The notes beneath the pieces are model-generated. The model was not told the origin of the DNA, searched no databases, and saw only the letters and a program-made list of their open reading frames with translations. Below, in pieces: positions 51,378 through 59,692 of a stretch of 64,000 nucleotides of DNA. Origin of the DNA: Pseudaeromonas sp041441555 (lineage in GTDB: Bacteria > Pseudomonadota > Gammaproteobacteria > Enterobacterales > Aeromonadaceae); assembly GCA_041441555.1 (NCBI GenBank), contig JASDSW010000039.1, forward strand, positions 14,574 through 78,573, read 5' to 3'. The position numbers and the translations under genes are program-made. How positions within the stretch are numbered: the stretch's first letter is position 1; every line of letters begins with the position of its first letter.

Positions 51378-53015
51378 ATGATGTGGTTCAATTTGATGAG
51401 TATCCGCCTCAAGGCGGCTTTTGGCCTGGTGCTGCTGACGCTGTTTATTCTGATCATCGGCGGCATCAACTACCTGGCGCTGGATCGCTTGCAAGGCAAC
51501 ACCCAGCAGTTTGCCGGTACCTTGATGCCGGGGCTGGGAGTGGTCATCAACGGCGATCGGGACCTCTATCAGGCTCTGTCGGCCCAGCAGGAGTATTTGC
51601 TGGTGCAGGGCAAGGGGGAGAAGGCTGCGGCCTTCAAGCAGGACTTTAATGAGAACGCTCAGCAGGCCAAAGAGCGGATGGAGAAGTTCATCGGCATGAT
51701 GGCGGCCTACCCCGAGGTCACCCGACAACTTGATGCCTTCCCCACACTGTTCCAGCAGTGGCAGACACAGGCTGCCCAGGTGTTTGTGCTGACGGATCAG
51801 GGGCAATACGACGAGGCGCTGCGTCTGCATGCGCAGTTGGAAGAAAAATTCTCGGCATTGCGCGAGCAGTACAACAAGGCCGGTGAGCTGGATGAAGAGC
51901 TGGCCGGGGATCTGCGGCTGGCCTCGGATCAGATGGCCGACAGCAGCCAGAGCTGGACGCTGGGCCTGCTGGCGGTGGCGCTGGTGGCGGGGCTGCTGCT
52001 GATCTACTTTGGCCCCAAACTGATCGTCGACAGCATTCTGGCGGTCCATGACAAGATCGAGGATATCAGCCGCGGCGAGGGTGATCTGGTCAGTCGTCTG
52101 CCGGTGGTGACGAAGGACGAGCTGGGCAAGCTGGCCCGCGGGTTTAACCGTTTTCTCGACCAGTTGCAGGGCCTGATCCGTGAGCTTGGCGGCGATGTCA
52201 GCCAGTTGGAGGAGAGCACCGGCAACCTGCGCCAGATCTCGACCGAGGTGGATAACATCAGTGAGAGCCAGCGAGTGCAGTTGGCCTCCTTGGTCACCGC
52301 GTTCAATCAAATCAACCAGGCGGTCCATGACATCTCCCGTCATGCCCAGCTGACCTCCGACCAAACCCATATGGCACAGGCCAGTGCCACCCAAGGGATG
52401 AACTTGCTCTCGCGCAATGTCGAGATGAATCAGCAACTCGCCGCCAGTTTGCAGGATGCCAGCCAGATGGTGACGCGCTTGGCCGATGAGTCGGAAAATA
52501 TCACCTCGGTACTGGATGTGATCCGCAGCATCGCCGATCAGACCAACCTGCTGGCCCTCAATGCCGCCATCGAGGCAGCCCGGGCCGGGGATCAGGGGCG
52601 CGGCTTTGCCGTGGTGGCCGATGAGGTCCGAACCCTGGCCAGCCGGACTCAGCGCTCCACCGAGGATATCCAGCAGATGATCGCCTCGCTCAAGCAGGGG
52701 GTGCAGAGTGCGGTGCAGTCCATGGCCCGTGGCAGTGGTCAGATGGAAGAGACCCTGGGCATGGCCGATAAGACGCGGGATGCCCTGAGTGAAATCCAGA
52801 CCTTGGTCACCCAGGTTCTGGATATGAATTTCCAGATCGCCTCCGCCATCGAGGAGCAGGGGGCTGTGATGGATGAGATGAATCGCAGCGTCTCCGAACT
52901 CAACAGCCTAACGGAGGAGGCCGCGGCGCTGTCTGGAAATGTGCTGAAGACCGGTGGTGATCTCGACAGCCTGGCGCAGCAACTGGCCGGTCGGGTCCGC
53001 CGTTTCAAGGTGTGA
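51378..53015 (+). CDS. Methyl-accepting chemotaxis protein
   Basis: A 545-aa transmembrane receptor. Two membrane segments (about residues 10-30 and 195-215) flank a periplasmic four-helix-type sensor. A HAMP domain follows, and the signalling hairpin tip is IADQTNLLALNAAIEAARAGDQGRGFAVVADEVRTLA (written here only to locate residues about 385-425 by its start and end). The ligand is unknown. The ATG at 51378 follows AAAGGAAG. The C-terminus lacks a CheR-binding NWETF-type pentapeptide. A strong terminator follows. Confidence 0.93.
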   Translation: MMWFNLMSIRLKAAFGLVLLTLFILIIGGINYLALDRLQGNTQQFAGTLMPGLGVVINGDRDLYQALSAQQEYLLVQGKGEKAAAFKQDFNENAQQAKERMEKFIGMMAAYPEVTRQLDAFPTLFQQWQTQAAQVFVLTDQGQYDEALRLHAQLEEKFSALREQYNKAGELDEELAGDLRLASDQMADSSQSWTLGLLAVALVAGLLLIYFGPKLIVDSILAVHDKIEDISRGEGDLVSRLPVVTKDELGKLARGFNRFLDQLQGLIRELGGDVSQLEESTGNLRQISTEVDNISESQRVQLASLVTAFNQINQAVHDISRHAQLTSDQTHMAQASATQGMNLLSRNVEMNQQLAASLQDASQMVTRLADESENITSVLDVIRSIADQTNLLALNAAIEAARAGDQGRGFAVVADEVRTLASRTQRSTEDIQQMIASLKQGVQSAVQSMARGSGQMEETLGMADKTRDALSEIQTLVTQVLDMNFQIASAIEEQGAVMDEMNRSVSELNSLTEEAAALSGNVLKTGGDLDSLAQQLAGRVRRFKV

Positions 53016-53034
53016 TGGTTGTCTTCCCGACGAG

Positions 53035-53062
53035 AAAAGGAGCGCATTCGCGCTCCTTTTTT
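53035..53062. terminator. Bidirectional terminator after the chemotaxis receptor
   Basis: AAAAGGAGCGC-ATTC-GCGCTCCTTTTTT has an 11-bp stem. It lies between convergent genes and is A-rich on the left and T-rich on the right. Confidence 0.92.
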
Positions 53063-53112
53063 GTGGCTGGTTGCGGGACTGGTGGCCACTGCGGCCATCG
53101 TCTGCAGCCTTG

Positions 53113-54609
53113 TTACTGCAACTGCTGGACCGTAACTTGCCATAACGGCAGGCCGGACGGGGATTTGCCGACTGCCTTGCTCTGGGTGATATGGCCCCGA
53201 TAGTAGTAGATGGGCTGGTTGGTGCCTGTGGCCATCGGCGTGGCGAAATAGAGGGTGATCGGCTGATGCTGGAAGACACTGCCGCTCAGGTAGCCGATCA
53301 GCGCATGTTCCAACGAGTGATAACCGTTCTTCCACAGATGGACCTTGGCCGAGCCGATATCGCTAATCCAGCCCCAGACTTCGCCGTGCTCCCGATCGAC
53401 AAAGGCATTAAACCAGGTCGGCCAGGTTTGATAGAGATACTGACGCGGCGCGGCCTGGGTGAACCCCAGCGTCGCGGCGGCCTGATCCAGCTCGGCATAT
53501 TCCCACCAGGCACTGCCATCCTGTGCGTCGCGATCGCCCCACCAGCCGACCATGTCTGCCGCATGCAGCGGATCGACCGGGCCCGGCAGCGGCAAGTTCT
53601 TCAACTGATCCTGGCGATAGGCGCGTTTGAGGATGTTGTGAATGCCGCCTTCGGCAAATTGTTGCAACAGCATGTCGTTGCGTTGCTTGGCGACCAGGTA
53701 GAGCATCCAGAAGCTCTTGATGGTGTGGCCGAAGTCGGCATGGCGGGCATCGGCGGCGCGCCCCGTGTCATCGTGGATATAGCCGAAGAATCGCTGCTCC
53801 GACGGGTAGTAGAAGTCGCGGACGATGGCGGTGCTGAGCCAACCCATCTGCTCGCTCCAGATTTGTTGCTCCTTGGCGGGGAGCAGCGGGGTCAGCAGCA
53901 CCATGTAGGCGTTGAGCTGATCGAGCTGGGCCACCAGCTCCACCTGCTGACCGGTTTGGCGGCTGGCCGGGTACCAGGTCAGTCGTTGATGCTCTTTGTC
54001 CAGATAGTGGCTAAAGATGAAGTTGTGCAGTTTCTCGATATCGGCCAGCACCGCTGGATCCCGGGTCAGGTAGTAGTAGAAGGCCATGCCGAGCTGGGCA
54101 TAGGCCAGATCCTGACTGGTGCGATCTTCGGGCTTATCCGCCGCCTGGCCATTCTTGAACTTGCCGATGACGTCGCCATTGGGCAACAGCGCCTTGTGAC
54201 GCAGGAATTCGACCCCCTGGCGTGCCAGCTCCAGGGCCTTGGGATCGCCGGTCATGTGGTAGATGACGCCGTAGGCAAAGGTCTGACGGGAGACCATGCG
54301 TGTCCACTGATAGGGGAACCCCTCCTTGATCCAGTCGGGAGCCTGCGCCAGCTCCGGGCAGAGGCCAGCGGCACCGCCTTGCAGCTGCTCCGAGGTGGGA
54401 ACCGAGGCGTCATTGCAGAGGAAGCTGGCAAAGGCGCCGTCCGGTATCTTTTCCGCCGCCTTATACCAGAAGGGGGCCAGATCCCGCTGAACGTGGCTCA
54501 GCCAGGGTTGTCCGCCATAGAGTTCGGCGTGGCTTGGTAGTGCAAGGGTGGCTACCAGTAACCCGAGGGAGAGCTGTCGCAGCCTGCGGGTCAGGTTTTT
54601 GAAGGTCAT
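53113..54609 (-). CDS. Secreted alpha/alpha-barrel protein, AGE/glycoside hydrolase-like
   Basis: A 498-aa protein with a clear signal peptide (cleavage near SHA, residue 28). The mature part is Trp/Tyr-rich and repeats helical hairpins, e.g. AYGVIYHMTGDPKALELARQ and LAYAQLGMAFYYYLTRDP. This pattern suits an (alpha/alpha)6 toroid like N-acylglucosamine 2-epimerases or unsaturated glucuronyl hydrolases. KNGYHSLEHALIGYL near the C-terminus resembles the conserved His region of the epimerases. I cannot assign a substrate. It stands alone, with no sugar transporter nearby. Confidence 0.6.
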   Translation of the reverse strand: MTFKNLTRRLRQLSLGLLVATLALPSHAELYGGQPWLSHVQRDLAPFWYKAAEKIPDGAFASFLCNDASVPTSEQLQGGAAGLCPELAQAPDWIKEGFPYQWTRMVSRQTFAYGVIYHMTGDPKALELARQGVEFLRHKALLPNGDVIGKFKNGQAADKPEDRTSQDLAYAQLGMAFYYYLTRDPAVLADIEKLHNFIFSHYLDKEHQRLTWYPASRQTGQQVELVAQLDQLNAYMVLLTPLLPAKEQQIWSEQMGWLSTAIVRDFYYPSEQRFFGYIHDDTGRAADARHADFGHTIKSFWMLYLVAKQRNDMLLQQFAEGGIHNILKRAYRQDQLKNLPLPGPVDPLHAADMVGWWGDRDAQDGSAWWEYAELDQAAATLGFTQAAPRQYLYQTWPTWFNAFVDREHGEVWGWISDIGSAKVHLWKNGYHSLEHALIGYLSGSVFQHQPITLYFATPMATGTNQPIYYYRGHITQSKAVGKSPSGLPLWQVTVQQLQ

Positions 54610-54916
54610 CGTGATCTCCTTGGTCGAATGGATCAGGGCCGAGCATCCGGCGCGGGGCTTGCGGTGGTGGCAACGGCGACTCCAGAGTGCTCCTCTGACG
54701 GGCGGCTGACTTGATAATTAGCGCCAATCGGCCGTGGATCTTCCGAGGCTCATGGTTCAGACGACAGACTAGGCTGGGTGGTCGAGGCAAGATGTGACGA
54801 GCCGCACAGCAAAGATTCATTAGACCCCCTTAATCCACCCCGGTGTTGGTGTCTTGCCAAGCCGCGGCTAATTTGTTGCACTGGTGGTAGGAACGGGTGT
54901 GACAGGAGTGAACCGC
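54610..54916. other. 307-base intergenic region
   Basis: No gene is evident between the divergent alpha/alpha-barrel gene and the exporter. A weak CRP-like match, TGTGA-CGAGCC-GCACA, lies at 54793-54808 (one mismatch in the second half-site). It could serve either gene. Confidence 0.35.
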
Positions 54917-55549
54917 ATGTTGGGTACCCATGATCTCTGGCTATTCGTCGTCTCTGGTTTTTTCCTGAATGTGACGCCAGGCCCCGACAACCTCTTCATC
55001 GCGGCGCGCAGCCTGCAGCAGGGGTGGCGCGCGGGAATGGTCGCCAGTTTAGGCGTCGGCTGCGGGGTGTTCGTCCATGTGTTGGCGGCGGCCTTCGGGT
55101 TGGCTGCCTTACTGGCGGCATCGGCTACCGCCTTCCTGATCGTCAAGCTGGTTGGCGCCGCTTACCTGCTGTGGTTGGGGATTGGCCTGCTGCGTGCCCG
55201 GGCGGAAGTTGGTGCCCACAAGGCGCCGCCACCGAGCGCCTTGCCTGCGTGGCGCATCTTTCGCCAAGGCTTCATGACCAATGCCTTGAACCCCAAGGTG
55301 GCGCTGTTTTTTCTGGCCTTTGTCCCTCAATTCATCAGCCATGAGGCACCGAGCAAGATGTTGGCGTTCATCTTTTTGGGGGCGATCTTCGATCTGAACT
55401 CCATGCTGTGGTGCGCCCTATTGGCGTGGTTCAGCGCCAAGGCGGGATCTCGTTTGCGTCAGATGCAGGGAGTGAGCCAGTGGCTCAACCGCACGGTCGG
55501 TGGCCTGTTTGTGTTGCTGGGGATCCGGCTGGCATTGATTGAGCGCTAG
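54917..55549 (+). CDS. LysE/RhtB-family amino acid exporter (third in window)
   Basis: A 210-aa inner-membrane exporter with NVTPGPDNLFIAARSLQQGWRAG near the N-terminus and GFMTNALNPKVALFFLAF in the middle, closer to the RhtB/homoserine-lactone branch than the two genes at 29-30 kb. The ATG at 54917 lies eight bases after AGGAG; GTG at 54908 is possible. The substrate is unknown. Confidence 0.9.
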   Translation: MLGTHDLWLFVVSGFFLNVTPGPDNLFIAARSLQQGWRAGMVASLGVGCGVFVHVLAAAFGLAALLAASATAFLIVKLVGAAYLLWLGIGLLRARAEVGAHKAPPPSALPAWRIFRQGFMTNALNPKVALFFLAFVPQFISHEAPSKMLAFIFLGAIFDLNSMLWCALLAWFSAKAGSRLRQMQGVSQWLNRTVGGLFVLLGIRLALIER

Positions 55550-55599
55550 CCTCACCGGTAGTTCACCGGCGAGGCTTGAATGATGTGCGGCAAGTAGAT

Positions 55600-55628
55600 G
55601 TGCGGCAGTAGTACAGCCGCACGGTTTT
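55600..55628 (+). terminator. Weak terminator after the exporter
   Basis: GTGCGGC and GCCGCAC form a 7-bp stem with a 9-base loop, followed by GGTTTT. It lies between convergent genes. Confidence 0.5.
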
Positions 55629-55633
55629 GATGG

Positions 55634-56086
55634 TCAGAGCGCTTCCACGATCAGGGTGATGCCATCGACGGCGATCACCCGCACCGCGGCCCCCGCCGGC
55701 AGGGGTTGCGAGCAACGCACCGGCCAGACGCTATCGCCGAGGCGCACCCGACTCAGACCATTGACCACCTCTTGCTGCAGTTGCGCCTCCTGACCGAGCC
55801 ACTGCTGAGGCCTCTGGTTCAGGTGGCGGGCGGGATCCGAGTCATCTCCTTGCAGCCGTTGGTGCTGCCAGTACCACCAGCCACCGGTAAACAGCAGCGC
55901 CAGCAGCGAGAACAGCAGCCACTGGCCGACCCAATCCATGGGGATCACCATGGCAAGCCCGGCGACGCTCAGGGCCGCCAGCCCCAGCCAGAGCAGGTAA
56001 CCGGCGGCGCCCAACAGCTCGAGCAACAGCAGGGCTCCGCCCAGGATCAGCCAGTGGACACTGGTCAGTTCGGTCAGGAACGCCAT
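55634..56086 (-). CDS. NfeD-family membrane protein
   Basis: A 150-aa protein with two or three membrane segments (residues about 10-70) and a C-terminal OB-fold domain (GLSRVRLGDSVWPVRC to VRVIAVDGITLIVE). NfeD proteins usually pair with an SPFH protein; here the start overlaps the end of qmcA by 13 bases, so the two are translationally coupled. It corresponds to YbbK of E. coli. No serine-protease domain is present, so this is the short form. Confidence 0.9.
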   Translation of the reverse strand: MAFLTELTSVHWLILGGALLLLELLGAAGYLLWLGLAALSVAGLAMVIPMDWVGQWLLFSLLALLFTGGWWYWQHQRLQGDDSDPARHLNQRPQQWLGQEAQLQQEVVNGLSRVRLGDSVWPVRCSQPLPAGAAVRVIAVDGITLIVEAL

Positions 56087-57057
56087 CCGCTTGTCTCCTC
56101 ACCATGCGTGGGGGGGGCGGCCACCACCGTCGGTTTACCGCCCTGAGTCGTTGATTTGAACAGTTCGCTGATGCCACCGATGGCACCGATGAGCGAGCTG
56201 GCCTCGAGCGGCATCATGATGAGCTTGCTGTTCGGGCTGTCGCCAATCTTGGTCAGGGCTTCGGTATATTTTTGCGCCACGAAGTAGTTGATCGCCTGGC
56301 TGCTGCCCTTGGCAATTGCTTCTGAGACCATCTCGGTCGCCTTGGCTTCCGCCTCGGCTTGCCGCTCTCGTGCTTCGGCGGCGAGGAAGGCCGCCTGCCG
56401 TTCCCCTTCGGCCTTGAGGATCTGCGACTGTTTCTCCCCTTCGGCCTTGAGGATCTTCGATTGACGCACCCCCTCCGCCTCAAGGATCTCGGCTCGTTTC
56501 TGCCGCTCGGCCTTCATTTGAGCGTTCATGGATTCGATAAGATCCATGGGAGGTTTCACATCGCGGATCTCAATGCGGGTAACCTTAACCCCCCAAGGGC
56601 TGGTCGCGGCATCCATGGTGACCAGCAGCTTTTCGTTGATGGTATCGCGCTGGGAGAGCATCTGGTCGAGCTCCATGGCGCCCAGTACGGTACGGATATT
56701 GGTCATGGTCAGGTTGCGAATGGCCTGCATCAGATCGCTCACTTCATAGGCAGCCTTATGGGCTTCGATCACCTGCACGAAGCTCACCGCGTCGATAGTG
56801 ACGTTGGCGTTGTCGCGGCTGATGACCTCCTGAGGGGGAATGTCCATCACCTGCTCCATCATGTTGATGCGTCGACCGATTTTGTCGACGAAGGGGATCA
56901 GGATGTTGAAGCCTGGTTGCAGGGTGCCGGTATAGCGACCGAAGCGCTCCACCGTCCAGTTGAAACCTTGTGGCACTATCTTGACGCCGGCCTGAATAAA
57001 GACCACGACGACGGCGACCACCACAATGAGTCCGATCAGATTGCCATCTGGCAGCAT
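56074..57057 (-). CDS. qmcA: SPFH/band-7 protein QmcA
   Basis: A stomatin-like protein of 327 aa with an N-terminal membrane segment (residues about 6-26), an SPFH domain (KIVPQGFNWTVERFGRYTGTL; ISRDNANVTIDAV), and a long Ala/Glu-rich coiled coil with repeated ILKAEGEKQ units (about 195-235). It forms membrane microdomain assemblies and is linked to protease FtsH in E. coli. It is coupled to the NfeD gene. Confidence 0.93.
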   Translation of the reverse strand: MLPDGNLIGLIVVVAVVVVFIQAGVKIVPQGFNWTVERFGRYTGTLQPGFNILIPFVDKIGRRINMMEQVMDIPPQEVISRDNANVTIDAVSFVQVIEAHKAAYEVSDLMQAIRNLTMTNIRTVLGAMELDQMLSQRDTINEKLLVTMDAATSPWGVKVTRIEIRDVKPPMDLIESMNAQMKAERQKRAEILEAEGVRQSKILKAEGEKQSQILKAEGERQAAFLAAEARERQAEAEAKATEMVSEAIAKGSSQAINYFVAQKYTEALTKIGDSPNSKLIMMPLEASSLIGAIGGISELFKSTTQGGKPTVVAAPPTHGEETSGWRS

Positions 57058-57193
57058 GGTTTGTTCCTCATCTATAGGGAGTGAGCTATTTGAAGCCCTA
57101 TCTTATCCTCTTTCCCGTCTTGGGGTTGTGGTTTAGCTAGCGAAATGGTGGATTGCCGGCAGGGTGTTGGGGGATGCCTCTAATAACCTATAA

Positions 57194-57224
57194 GCATAAA
57201 GAGTTCGTTTTTATTATTTTATGC
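57194..57224. promoter_or_regulatory. Inverted repeat in the AT-rich cysG promoter region
   Basis: GCATAAA and TTTATGC arms flank 17 AT-rich bases, 51 bases before the cysG start. The surrounding AT-rich stretch is where CysB would be expected to bind, but no specific CysB site could be assigned. Confidence 0.35.
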
Positions 57225-57275
57225 GCTTAATGAGCAACATTATATTCACACTGAAAATACGCTGGAGAAATCGTC

Positions 57276-58703
57276 ATGGACTATCTGCCCCTGTTTGCCA
57301 AGGTATCTGACAAGCCCATCCTGCTGGTGGGCGGGGGTGAGGTCGCCTTGCGCAAGGCGCGCCTGCTACTGGAGGCCGGAGCCCGGCTCACCGTGGTGGC
57401 TCCGCATCTGCATGACGAGCTACAGGCTCTCGTGGATGCCGGTGCTCTGCATTATCTGAATGGCGAATTCAGCGCCGAGCAGTTGGCGCAGCAGCGGCTG
57501 GTGATTGCCGCTACCGATGATGAAATGGTCAACGCGGCGGTGGCTGCCGCCGCCGATGCGGCTGGTCTGTGGGTCAACGTGGTCGATGATCCGGCGCGCT
57601 CCAGCTTCATCTTCCCCTCCATCATCGATCGTTCGCCCATCATGGTGGCGGTCTCCAGCGGTGGCGCCGCTCCCGTGCTGGCCCGTTTGCTGCGCGAACG
57701 GCTCGAAGCCTTGTTGCCCAGCCACTTAGGCGCGCTGGCGCGCTTGTCCGGTGAGTTGCGCAGCCAGGTGAAGAGCGCCTTTGACTCTATCAGCGAGCGT
57801 CGCCGTTACTGGGAGCGGGCATTTGCCTCCTCGCGCCTGGCCGCCTTGCTGCAAAGTGGCGATGAGGCGGGTGGTCGCGCCTGGTTGGCCGATGAGCTGG
57901 CCCAGAGCGATCAGCAGGGGGGGGAAATTGTGCTGGTTGGTGCCGGTCCCGGTGATGCCGGGCTCTTGACCCTCAAGGGGTTGCAGCAGATCCAACAGGC
58001 CGAGGTGGTGCTGTATGACCAACTGGTGTCGCCGGAGGTGCTGAACCTCATTCGCCGCGATGCCGAACGCATCAGCGTCGGCAAGAAGGCTGGGGCCCAT
58101 AGCGTGCCCCAGCACGAAATCAATGAATTGCTGATCGAACATGCACGCGCCGGCAAGCGGGTGGTGCGTCTCAAGGGTGGCGATCCCTTCATGTTCGGGC
58201 GCGGCGCCGAAGAGCTCGAAGCCGCTAAGGCGGCGGGTATCCCCTTCTCGGTGGTACCCGGGATCACGGCGGCTGCGGGAGCCACGGCTTATGCCGGCAT
58301 TCCGTTGACCCATCGGGATCATGCCCAGAGCGCGGTGTTTATTACCGGCCACTGCCAGAAGGATGGTCAGGAGGCGGATTGGCCAGCACTGGCGGCCAGC
58401 AATCAGACCCTGGTCATCTACATGGGGCTCATCTCCTCACCGGTGATCCAGGAAAAACTGCTGGCTCACGGCCGGGCACCACAGACGCCGGTGGCGCTGA
58501 TCGAGCGCGGTACCACGGCGGCCCAGCGGGTGATCAGAGGCGAGTTACAGAATTTGGCCACGTTGGCCCAGGATGCCCAGAGCCCATCGCTTATCGTGGT
58601 CGGTGAGGTGGCGGCGTTGGCCGATAGTTTGAGCTGGTTTCACGGCCAGTTGAGTGGTGGCTTAGGTGCCACAGGTTCCGAACATTTGGTGAATCTGGCC
58701 TAA
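57276..58703 (+). CDS. cysG: Siroheme synthase (multifunctional CysG)
   Basis: Converts uroporphyrinogen III to siroheme, the cofactor of sulfite and nitrite reductases. The 475-aa protein has an N-terminal dehydrogenase/ferrochelatase domain (MDYLPLFAKVSDK, VVGGGEVALRK-type Rossmann motif as LLVGGGEVALRKA, VSSGGAAPVLARLLRE) and a C-terminal methyltransferase (LVGAGPGDAGLLTLKG, RLKGGDPFMFGRG, GITAAAGATAYAGIPLTHR). It is slightly longer than E. coli CysG (457 aa). Placed before cysDNC, as in many gammaproteobacteria. Confidence 0.96.
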   Translation: MDYLPLFAKVSDKPILLVGGGEVALRKARLLLEAGARLTVVAPHLHDELQALVDAGALHYLNGEFSAEQLAQQRLVIAATDDEMVNAAVAAAADAAGLWVNVVDDPARSSFIFPSIIDRSPIMVAVSSGGAAPVLARLLRERLEALLPSHLGALARLSGELRSQVKSAFDSISERRRYWERAFASSRLAALLQSGDEAGGRAWLADELAQSDQQGGEIVLVGAGPGDAGLLTLKGLQQIQQAEVVLYDQLVSPEVLNLIRRDAERISVGKKAGAHSVPQHEINELLIEHARAGKRVVRLKGGDPFMFGRGAEELEAAKAAGIPFSVVPGITAAAGATAYAGIPLTHRDHAQSAVFITGHCQKDGQEADWPALAASNQTLVIYMGLISSPVIQEKLLAHGRAPQTPVALIERGTTAAQRVIRGELQNLATLAQDAQSPSLIVVGEVAALADSLSWFHGQLSGGLGATGSEHLVNLA

Positions 58704-58744
58704 GGCCGACACCGCAGGATTTAGCGCAACAGGAGTAGCAAGCC

Positions 58745-59665
58745 ATGACCCAACCCTTGGATGCAGCAAGACTGACCCATCTGAAACAACTGGAGGCCGA
58801 GAGTATTCACATCATCCGAGAGGTGGCGGCCGAGTTTGAGAACCCGGTGATGCTCTACTCCATCGGTAAGGACTCCTCGGTGATGCTGCACCTGGCTCGC
58901 AAGGCGTTTTATCCGGGCAAGCTGCCCTTTCCGTTGCTGCATGTCGATACCAACTGGAAGTTCCGCGAGATGATCGCGTTTCGCGATGCCACGGTGAAGA
59001 AGTACGACATGGAGCTCATCGTCCACAAGAATCCGGATGGCCTGGCCATGGGCATCAACCCCTTCGTGCATGGTAGTGCCAAGCATACCGACATCATGAA
59101 GACCGAAGGCTTGAAGCAGGCACTGAACAAATATGGTTTTGATGCCGCCTTCGGTGGCGCCCGTCGTGACGAAGAGAAGTCCCGGGCCAAGGAGCGTGTC
59201 TACTCGTTCCGTGACAAGAACCATGCCTGGGATCCGAAGAACCAGAGACCCGAGCTGTGGCGCCTCTATAACGGCCAGGTCAACAAGGGGGAGAGCATTC
59301 GTGTCTTCCCGCTTTCCAACTGGACCGAGCTGGATATCTGGCAATACATCTATCTGGAAAACATCGAGATCGTGCCGCTCTATTTTGCCAAGCCGCGCCC
59401 TGTGGTGGAGCGCGATGGCGTCACCATCATGGTGGATGACGATCGTATGCCGCTGGCCGAGGGTGAGGTGCCGAAGCAGGAGTGGGTGCGCTTCCGGACC
59501 CTGGGTTGCTATCCATTGACCGGCGCCATCGAGTCTCAGGCCACCACCTTGCCGGAGATCATCGAGGAGATGCTGGTCTCCACCAGCTCGGAGCGCCAGG
59601 GCCGGGTCATTGACAACGATGGGGCCGGCTCCATGGAGCTGAAGAAGCGCCAGGGCTATTTCTAA
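58745..59665 (+). CDS. cysD: Sulfate adenylyltransferase subunit 2
   Basis: Catalytic subunit of ATP sulfurylase, 306 aa, making adenosine 5'-phosphosulfate. The PP-loop SIGKDS is at residues 39-44, with GGARRDEEKSRAKER and NWTELDIW further on. CAGGAG precedes the ATG. It starts 42 bases after cysG and lies 27 bases before cysN, its partner. Confidence 0.97.
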   Translation: MTQPLDAARLTHLKQLEAESIHIIREVAAEFENPVMLYSIGKDSSVMLHLARKAFYPGKLPFPLLHVDTNWKFREMIAFRDATVKKYDMELIVHKNPDGLAMGINPFVHGSAKHTDIMKTEGLKQALNKYGFDAAFGGARRDEEKSRAKERVYSFRDKNHAWDPKNQRPELWRLYNGQVNKGESIRVFPLSNWTELDIWQYIYLENIEIVPLYFAKPRPVVERDGVTIMVDDDRMPLAEGEVPKQEWVRFRTLGCYPLTGAIESQATTLPEIIEEMLVSTSSERQGRVIDNDGAGSMELKKRQGYF

Positions 59666-59692
59666 CGGATTGTCAGAGAAGGATTACAGAGT

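Noticed and set aside
53191..54540. A 449-codon plus-strand open frame opposite the secreted alpha/alpha-barrel gene
   Set aside because: The minus-strand frame has a signal peptide and coherent helical repeats; the plus frame has none and lacks a plausible start context.
54793..54808. CRP site upstream of the alpha/alpha-barrel gene or exporter
   Set aside because: Only one half-site is good and the flanks are poor; too weak to list as a site of its own.
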